Assembly: GCF_000340215.1 (NCBI RefSeq)
Contig: NW_006921534.1
Location: 620,001-684,000, forward strand
From: Pseudocercospora fijiensis CIRAD86
Taxonomy: Eukaryota > Ascomycota > Dothideomycetes > Mycosphaerellales > Mycosphaerellaceae
Direction of reading: 5' to 3'
Length of the DNA: 64,000 nt
Notes under the pieces: generated by a model
Seen by the model: only the letters and a program-made list of their open reading frames with translations
Databases searched by the model: none
Told to the model about the DNA's origin: nothing
In this document: one piece after another, positions 57,040-64,000 of the stretch
How positions within the stretch are numbered: the first letter of the stretch is position 1
How the letters are laid out: the number at the start of each line of letters is the position of its first letter
Position numbers and translations under genes: made by a program

Positions 57040-59130
57040 ATGGCGCACACCCACGCAGACAAGCTTCTGCAGCGACCGCTGTATGGTGGGTACATTGTAA
57101 AATTGCATGGCGTCGAGGAATATGGCGGCTGGCATGTGACAAGCCTCGTCAACTGACCGCTCCTAGTCTTTGACCTCCCCGAAGAGATCCTGTATACTCT
57201 GCAGCTCAAGACCCAGCCAACTGCGCCCCCAGAACCAGAAACGCCCTCACCGCAACCCGCCACTCCAGAGACACCTCGGCCAGAAGATGGCGCGCCGTCC
57301 AACGCAACATCATGTCGTCTCTGCGGCCTCACCTTTGCCAGTCTACTCGAGCAGCGCAGCCATGTCAGATCCGACTTTCACAGTTACAATATAAAGCAGA
57401 AGCTACGTGGAAAGCAGGCTGTGACTGAAAGTGAATTCGAGAAGCTCGTGCAGGATTTGGATGAGAGTCTGTCGGGATCGGACTCTTCAGACTCGGAAGA
57501 CGAGAGTGACGGAGAGAAGAAAGACTCGACGCTGAGTGCGTTGCTCAAACGGCAGGCGAAAGTCACTCATGGCGACGCTGATGATGCGCCAACAAAGCAG
57601 CCCAAGCGCGATTCCGGCAAGCCTCCTCTGCTGTGGTTCTCTACGCCGAAGCTGCCTTCCAACACCTCTCTCGCCATATACCGGGCCATATTCTCAACTT
57701 CAGAGCAGGAGCATGAAGAGAAGCTGGTGGATACGATCAAGCAGAAACAGCTTGCTGCAAAGCCCCCACCCAACCCGCTGCAGCAGAAGAAGCTGGAGAA
57801 GGATGAGGAGGAGGGTGGGGTCCGACTACCAGCCTCGATGATGCCAAAAAATACCAGCGCTGCTGGTCCGCACTACTTTCTCTGCATGATCGGTGGTGGC
57901 CACTTTGCCGGCATGCTGGTGTCTCTCACGCCCAAGCTGACGAAGAAAGCCGGCCAAGACGACCGATCTGCTACGGTAATAGCGCACAAGACTTTCCATC
58001 GGTACACTACACGTCGGAAACAAGGTGGCTCACAAAGTGCCAACGATAACGCGAAAGGCAATGCACATTCTGCCGGGTCAAGTATACGAAGATATAACGA
58101 AGCAGCACTGACACAGGAAGTGCGCGAGTTGCTTGCTGAATGGCGAGAGATGATCGACAGTGCTGAGCTGCTGTTCATCAGAGCAACGGGAAGCACCAAC
58201 AGACGCACGCTCTTCGGCCCTTACGAAGGACAAGTGCTGAATTCCAGAGACGCACGGCTGCGAGGCTTTCCCTTCAGTACGCGTAGAGCGACGCAGAATG
58301 AGCTCATTCGCTCCTTCACCGAGTTGACGAGAGTCAAAGTCGCCACTGTGGACGAAGCAGCCCTAGCAAGACAAGCTGAAGAGGCCGCTCACGCTGCCGT
58401 AAAAGCAGAAGCTGCGGCCAACGGTAAGCCCAGTACGCCAAAGCCAGCAAAGCCCTCGAAAGAAGACGAAGAGGCAGCATTGCACACACAGCAACTGCAA
58501 GCCCTCATCCGACGAGCGAAGGCCCCTGCAATGCTATCCTACATCCAGTCCAACAGCCTAAGTCCTGATTTCCGCTTCTTTCCACTCGATCTCAATCATC
58601 ATGCACCGACACCACTTCACCTTGCAGCAGCATCCAACAGTCCCGCCTGCGTCACTTCCCTTCTTGTCAAGGCCGGCGCAGATCCATCAATCCGGAATGG
58701 CGATGGCAAGTCTGCTTTTGATATCGCTGGTGATCGCGCCACCCGAGACGCATTTCGCCTTGCTCGCTCACAGCTTGGAGAGTTGAAATGGCCTTGGGAT
58801 GAGGCTGGCGTGCCAGCTGCTATCTCACAAGCGGATGCCGATGCACGCTCTGCTCGCGAGAAGGACGAGAAGGCTGCAGAGTCCGCAGCTGAGAAGCAGA
58901 GACGGCAAGCTGAGCTTGAGAGGATCCGGAAAGAAGACGCGGAAAAGCAGACGGCGCAGAAAGAGAAGAAGTTTGGCAAGGGTAGTGTGCTTGGCAAGCC
59001 GGTTGTGACTGCTGAAGAGAGAAGGATGGAGGAGGCGCGAGGCATGACTGATGAGATGAGGATGAGGCTCGAACGAGAGAAGAGGGCCAGGGCTGCAGAA
59101 GAGCGCATGAAGAGGTTGCAAGGTAGATAA
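57040..59130 (+). CDS. VMS1: Vms1/ANKZF1-type peptidyl-tRNA hydrolase
   Basis: Exons are 57040-57085 and 57167-59130 (81-nt intron, GTGGGT/TCCTAG, branch AACTGAC), giving 669 residues. The N-terminus MAHTHADKLLQRPLYVFDLPEEIL is as in fungal Vms1. A C2H2 zinc finger uses Cys65, Cys68, His81 and His87. The VLRF1 domain spans ~245-420 (HYFLCMIGGGHFAGMLV, HRYTTRRKQGGSQS, LLFIRATGSTNRRTLFG), with the catalytic Gln at ~305 in GGSQ. Ankyrin-type repeats lie near 490-545 (TPLHLAAASNSP, LLVKAGADPSIRNGDG). The charged C-terminal helix (ARGMTDEMRMRLEREKRAR) is the Cdc48/VCP-interacting motif region. Vms1 releases nascent chains from stalled 60S ribosomes in ribosome quality control and protects mitochondria. 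Confidence 0.95.
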
Positions 59131-60770
59131 AGACCTATCCTCTCTTCATAGTCGCTGCCAAGCGCGCCGGCTTCTCTGCGTTTCACTTCAATCTCGGGCA
59201 GGAGAGTGTGGTGAAGGGCAGGTCAAGGAGAAAGGCAGGCCTCTCGCTCGACTAATTATCATTCACTTACGCAAGGCATAAGGCGGTGAGTCTAATCTTT
59301 GCATCTGCCTACGGTCAAGTGAATGTTCAGCCTGTGGCAGCGCTTCACTGCCAGTCATCACATGAAAGCCACAAACGCTTCTTCTGGCCATCTTAAAATC
59401 TCTAACCTAGTCGCACGACGCATCTCCGCCCTTCGAACCTCCAAACCTCATGACGCCGCCCCCTCTTCACCCCCCACCCAACAACCCTACTGCCGCTCTC
59501 CTCCACCTCACCCTCCAATCTCTCTACCTCCTCCCTCCCACGCTCCATGTCCCCTCGGGAAGCTTGGGGATCCATCCTCGCAAGCTCCATCGCCGTGACG
59601 TACTTCCTTCAGCTATCTTTCTCACTCGCCAATACGATTTTGGTAACATGAATGCGCTTGACTTCGCGGACACTTGGTTTTTGTGGGTTACGACTGTTTG
59701 GGGGATTGCGGTTACTGTGGGTTTGCGAGGTTTGGGTTTCTGGTGCTGGGGAGGAGGTGAGGGGGAGGTAGCTTGGAGTGTGGGTGGGTATGAGGAGATG
59801 CACTTTCGGTTGGGTGCTTTGGAATGGCGGGCAGATCGTAGCATCATGCTATCGGGTGGTGGGCTGCTTGCCTTCGACGAAACTGCTGAATGGCATGGCA
59901 TGAGGTCGATACTCCAACATTCGGCGTTTGTGGGTCTGTTGCTTTTGTTTCTTGGTATGTGTAGTGCGGTTGGAGAGGGTTGGGGGGGGGGATTTGATTT
60001 CTGTGGATTGAGTGGGTATGGGTGTTGGAGATGGAGAGGCAGAGGTGAGGTCTTGAAAACGAGACTATAACGTTCATAAACCTCTTGAATCATACTGTTC
60101 TGACCACTTTGCCTAACAACCTGGATGATGACCCTTGCTTGGCTTTTGTCCAAAGTCTGCTTCTGCACGTATACTCTCGTCGTCTCAGCTCCTGCCGCAG
60201 AACCTAGACCGGTTGCTGAACTTCCTGTATGATATGCGAGGCCGCCGCTCGGTTGACCATCAACATTACATGTATTGTTGTTGATGCTCGGCTCGGTCGA
60301 AAAGATCAGGATGCAGGCAAGCTGATGACGTACGGCTTGGGAGCTGCGAGGGGCGCTACACGCATCCATACGTGCACCTACACGCGATCCTTCGATCGAT
60401 CTTTCCTTGATCTGCCCACCCTACTGCGACGGCGACTGCGACTGCTACTGCGCGGGTGTACTTCAGCTTTCCGCTCCTTTGACGCCGCACAGTGCACCTT
60501 TCTTTCACCTTGCAACGAACACGAATTGATCCAGCGTCCGCTTGCACCACACTGACGCCACCTCGATATCGAATCCTTCCCAGGCGCCCACCGAACGAAC
60601 CTGCGGGCGGCGAAGAGCATTGATTGAACGAAGACATACGAAGTCATATGATGAGATGACGATATATCACGGCCTCATATCCATACCATAATTACCTACA
60701 CCCTAGGCGCTCTCCATCCAGCACCACCACGACACCTCCCCGGCCAGGGTAACGGCCACCCACCGCCGCC
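59131..60770. other. Intergenic between VMS1 and VPS13, no gene firmly supported
   Basis: A plus-strand frame from an ATG at ~59548 starts MSPREAWGSILASSIAVTYF with a hydrophobic stretch, then reaches a stop. A longer plus frame (59450-60070) and a minus frame (59524-60369) overlap it. All are Pro/Gly-biased, and no splice chain resolves them. A small membrane-protein gene here is possible but not demonstrated. Confidence 0.35.
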
Positions 60771-63700
60771 ATGGTGTTGGAGAGTCTGGTCGCCAACTTG
60801 CTCAATCGCTTTCTGGGCATGTATGTGCGCAATTTCGATCCGAAGCAGCTGAATGTTGGTATCTGGTCAGGAGACGTCAAGCTGCGCGACCTCGAATTGC
60901 GGCGCGAAGCTCTCGATCAATTCCACCTTCCTCTGAACGTTGTCGAAGGCCATATCAGTAGTTTGGTTCTGAAGATACCGTGGTCGAATCTGCGTGGCCA
61001 GCCTGTGCGAATACAAATCGAAGATGTCTTCTTGCTGGCTGCGCCGAAGGAGGATCAAGAATACAATGCGGAGGAGGAAGAGAAGCGTGCACATGCCGTC
61101 AAGATGGAGAAGCTGGACAGTGCTGAGCTGCTGAAGGAACGCAATACTGAGGGCATGTCTCAAGAGGAGCAACAGAAGCAGCAATCCTTCACTGCCGCTC
61201 TCACTACAACCATTATCGATAACGTGCAGATCCAGGTCAAGAATGTGCATATTCGATACGAAGATGCACTCTCCGCACCAGGACATCCTTTTGCTGCGGG
61301 TTTGACGCTGCAGGAGCTCAGTGCTGTCTCCACTGACGAGAACTGGAAGCCCACATGGATCGCCGGCACCAGCGCCACCACACACAAGCTCGCCACATTG
61401 GGATCTCTTGCTGTGTACTGGGATACTGATGCAGAACTCCTGGGCAGCGGCACTGGCGAGCAGCAGGACCTCGACCATCAAGCGACCATGGACAAGTTCC
61501 GCGAGCTCATCATCAAGAGCGACAGTGAAGCGATCAAAGACCATCAATTCATCCTCAAGCCTGTTTCTGGTCGAGCTGGTTTGGAGATGGACAAGACCGG
61601 CAAGTACGATCGACCGAAGATGAAGGCACGTCTGCTGTTCAACGAACTTGGTTTCGTGTTGGACGATCAGCAATATCGCGATGCGCTTATGCTGGTCGAT
61701 CTCTTCCATTACTTTATTCGGCATCAAGAGTACCGAAAGTATCAGCCGGAGAAATCGCCCAAGGAGGATCCGCGCGCCTGGCTTCAATTCGCTGCCAAGG
61801 CAGTGCTTGATCGAATACACGACAAAAACAAGCGCTGGTCGTGGGCGTTTTTCGCAGAACGACGAGATGACCGCAAACGATACATCGAGCTCTTCAAAAA
61901 GAAGAAGCGCGAAGAGAAGCTCACGCCGGAAGAAACCACTGATTTGGACAAGCTTGAACACAAGCTCACGTACGAGGATCTTCGCTTCTGGAGATCTCTG
62001 GCGCGAAATGAGCTGCGAAAGGAGGGCTTCAAAAAGCCGCAACCGCAGAAGTCCACATGGACAGGCTGGCTCTGGGGATCATCGAACCAGAAATCGCAGA
62101 GTGATACTGCTGATGATAGTCAGATGTCAGAAGAGCAACGAAAAGAGCTTTACGACGCCATCGCATTCGATGAAAAGAAGAGCATTGCAGAGTCGGTTGA
62201 TGCACCTCGAGAAGCAGTCAAGATGCAAGTCGACATGAATCTGAAGACCGGTAGCTTCACGCTAAAGCGCGACCCACATGGCAAGAAGCAGGAAATGCTT
62301 CGGCTGCTGTTTGATGACTTTAGTACCGAGTTCATTCAGCGAACCGACTCCACTCTGGTCGATCTCAGCCTCGGAGGCATGCGTCTCTACGACGGCTCGA
62401 CCGAAGGCAATCTCTTCGAGCAGATGCTCACAGTCAAGGATGCCCCTCCTGTTCCTGACAAAGACAGAGTTCAGGAGCTGGGTGAAGATGGCAAGCCAAT
62501 CCATAACGATGAGGACGATGAGGAAGAACCTGATCCATTCTTCGCACTCACCTTCGAGAACAATCCGCTCGACCACCGTGCAGACACTGCCTTGACCGTG
62601 AAGCTCAAAGCTATGGAGATTGTCTACAACCCCAACTTTGTCGTTCAAGTCACGAAGTTCTTCAAGCCTCCAGAGAAACACATGGAGTCTATTGGAGCTT
62701 TGATGGAGTCGGCAGGCTCGACAGTCGAGGGGATCCGGCAACAGACGAGGGCAGGTCTAGAATTTGCTCTCCAAGAGCACAAAACTATTGACGTGCAGCT
62801 GGATCTGCAGGCACCTCTAATCATCGTTCCAGACACTGTCACCAAGAAGAGCACTATCTGTCTCATTCTAGATGCCGGTCATGCCAGCGTTCGAAGTGAT
62901 CTGATAGACAAGGAGACACTGCATGACATTCAGAACAAGCAGAAGCAGCAGTACAGCGAGAAAGACTTTCAGAAGCTGGAGTCGCTTATGTACGATAAAT
63001 TTCAGCTGAAACTGGAGTCGACACAGGTCCTCATCGGTACGACCGTCGAAGATACCAAGTCGCAGTTGGAAGAAAAGGCAGAATCTCGCAGCTACCATTT
63101 GGTCGACAAGATCAACATGGACTTCCAGATTGCTACCTGCATCATCCCGAAGGCCACCGATCTGACCAAGTTCAAGATATCTGGACACTTACCGCTACTC
63201 CGAGCCAAGTTCTCTGATGAGAAGTACAAATCGCTCATGAAGCTTCTCGACTTTGCGATTCCAAAGTTCGATCAAGACGAGACGGCGAAGAAGAAAGATC
63301 ATCGTCTATCAGTCCAAGAAGACAAGCTGAAGGCCCGACGCAAGAGCGACGCATCGAGACCTCGCAGCAGGTCCTTCCAACCTGGTCAAGCAGATCTGGC
63401 AAATGAGGTCGAACAGGGCGCTGAGAAGAAACAGCGTGACCGGCAGCGAGGCGGCAGCAAAGAGCAAGCGAAGAAGGAGCAGGAGAAAAATCCAGCACAG
63501 CGCAACTTCGAGTTCAAATTTACCGTGGACAAGTTGCAGGGCTCTTTGTACAAAGCAGATCCGAAGGGCAAGGAAGATCGGCTGCTCGTTGATCTTATCG
63601 CCGAGACTTTCTTCTTAGAATTCTACCAGCGGCCATTTGACATGGTGGCCGACGTCCGCCTGCGCTCGCTGGCTGTCGAGGATCACGTCGAAGAGAGCCC

Positions 63701-64000
63701 CGCTGAGGAGTTCAAGAACTTGATCTCCAGCGAAGATCTTGTCACCAAGAAGCAACAAGATCTGCTCACGATCCACTTCCAGATGGTGAACAAGGATCAT
63801 CCTGAATTCCAGAGCAAGTACGAGGGTATCAAGACCAATCTTGATGCTAACGTTTCCACCATCAACCTGATGGTCACTCGAAAGACACTTCTGACCTTGC
63901 TGGACTTTGTCATGGTCACCTTCGCGCCTCCGCAAGACGCGAACGCCCAGCAGAGCGCACCAAAGAAAGCACTTGAAGACATTGATGAGGAGAGCGAACT
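60771..64000 (+). CDS. VPS13: Vps13, N-terminal part (runs off the window)
   Basis: From the ATG at 60771 (context GCCATGGTG) the frame stays open to the window end: 1076 codons plus two bases, with no intron. The N-terminal chorein domain (~1-120) is unmistakable: MVLESLVANLLNRFLGMYVR, then LNVGIWSGDVKLRDLELR and LVLKIPWSNLRGQPVRIQI. Further Vps13 blocks follow, such as NVQIQVKNVHIRYED near 145, LDDQQYRDALMLVDLF near 305 and FEFKFTVDKLQGSLY near 915. Vps13 is a bridge-like lipid transfer protein at organelle contact sites, acting in vacuole sorting, mitochondrial lipid supply and autophagy. Full proteins exceed 3000 residues, so about two thirds lie outside the window. Confidence 0.96.
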   Translation, partial: MVLESLVANLLNRFLGMYVRNFDPKQLNVGIWSGDVKLRDLELRREALDQFHLPLNVVEGHISSLVLKIPWSNLRGQPVRIQIEDVFLLAAPKEDQEYNAEEEEKRAHAVKMEKLDSAELLKERNTEGMSQEEQQKQQSFTAALTTTIIDNVQIQVKNVHIRYEDALSAPGHPFAAGLTLQELSAVSTDENWKPTWIAGTSATTHKLATLGSLAVYWDTDAELLGSGTGEQQDLDHQATMDKFRELIIKSDSEAIKDHQFILKPVSGRAGLEMDKTGKYDRPKMKARLLFNELGFVLDDQQYRDALMLVDLFHYFIRHQEYRKYQPEKSPKEDPRAWLQFAAKAVLDRIHDKNKRWSWAFFAERRDDRKRYIELFKKKKREEKLTPEETTDLDKLEHKLTYEDLRFWRSLARNELRKEGFKKPQPQKSTWTGWLWGSSNQKSQSDTADDSQMSEEQRKELYDAIAFDEKKSIAESVDAPREAVKMQVDMNLKTGSFTLKRDPHGKKQEMLRLLFDDFSTEFIQRTDSTLVDLSLGGMRLYDGSTEGNLFEQMLTVKDAPPVPDKDRVQELGEDGKPIHNDEDDEEEPDPFFALTFENNPLDHRADTALTVKLKAMEIVYNPNFVVQVTKFFKPPEKHMESIGALMESAGSTVEGIRQQTRAGLEFALQEHKTIDVQLDLQAPLIIVPDTVTKKSTICLILDAGHASVRSDLIDKETLHDIQNKQKQQYSEKDFQKLESLMYDKFQLKLESTQVLIGTTVEDTKSQLEEKAESRSYHLVDKINMDFQIATCIIPKATDLTKFKISGHLPLLRAKFSDEKYKSLMKLLDFAIPKFDQDETAKKKDHRLSVQEDKLKARRKSDASRPRSRSFQPGQADLANEVEQGAEKKQRDRQRGGSKEQAKKEQEKNPAQRNFEFKFTVDKLQGSLYKADPKGKEDRLLVDLIAETFFLEFYQRPFDMVADVRLRSLAVEDHVEESPAEEFKNLISSEDLVTKKQQDLLTIHFQMVNKDHPEFQSKYEGIKTNLDANVSTINLMVTRKTLLTLLDFVMVTFAPPQDANAQQSAPKKALEDIDEESE

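Noticed and set aside
59524..60369. 281-codon minus frame overlapping a 206-codon plus frame at 59450-60070
   Set aside because: Both are Pro/Gly-biased and mutually exclusive; neither has a domain. A small gene is possible but I could not build a model.
60867..62042. 391-codon open frame on the minus strand
   Set aside because: It is antisense to the unmistakable Vps13 coding frame and has no domain of its own.

Overview
The window is nuclear DNA of a filamentous ascomycete, most likely a Dothideomycete of the Capnodiales/Mycosphaerellales type. The evidence is: genes with very short introns (about 49-70 nt, GTRNGT donors, CTAAC/CTGAC branch sites), typical filamentous-fungal families (Upc2-like Zn2Cys6 regulator, ECM4-type GST, aldo-keto reductase, small secreted proteins), and transposons mutated by repeat-induced point mutation (RIP). 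Taxonomy below phylum is inference.

Gene-rich block 1 (1-14423): a proline/serine-rich coiled-coil protein, a spliced Cys-free small secreted protein beside a poly-G assembly gap, a small coiled-coil protein, ATG3, an AIF/FSP1-like flavoprotein, a six-cysteine secreted protein, TAF13 divergent from KSH1/TMEM167, tRNA-Val(AAC), and a five-exon Upc2-like transcription factor. An unidentified RIP-mutated block follows at about 14990-15880. Block 2 (16597-20035) is one long DENN-domain protein with a C1-type zinc finger.

Repeat block (22554-32631): a Mutator-like DNA transposon with terminal inverted repeats is split by a complete Ty3/Gypsy retrotransposon (25726-32493) with two LTRs, a polypurine tract and the 5-bp duplication ATACG. 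Nearly all of it is RIP-mutated, almost purely CA->TA / TG->TA. The last ~100 bp of the right LTR and the right MULE arm escaped, so the ancestral sequence can be read beside its mutated copy.

Gene-rich block 3 (33441-45337): TRAPPC13 divergent from a SET-domain protein, a probably broken small membrane protein, an ECM4/omega-like GST, a four-TM protein, an F-box protein, a hAT-like MITE, a disordered protein, and SEC61 beta. A RIP-mutated pogo/Fot1 element (45554-48755, TA duplication) follows. Block 4: a xylose-reductase-type AKR with a GC-AG intron and a ZIP zinc transporter. A RIP-mutated piggyBac-like element (about 53640-56930) lies just upstream of VMS1. The window ends inside VPS13.

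Most genes are housekeeping functions of membrane traffic, autophagy and proteostasis (ATG3, KSH1, DENN, TRAPPC13, SEC61 beta, VMS1, VPS13). I see no biosynthetic cluster, CRISPR array or operon. The most notable material is the nested transposon with its RIP gradient, the pogo element with two-tier inverted repeats, two small secreted proteins, and several non-standard gene structures. All splice models are hand-built from splice signals and protein continuity.
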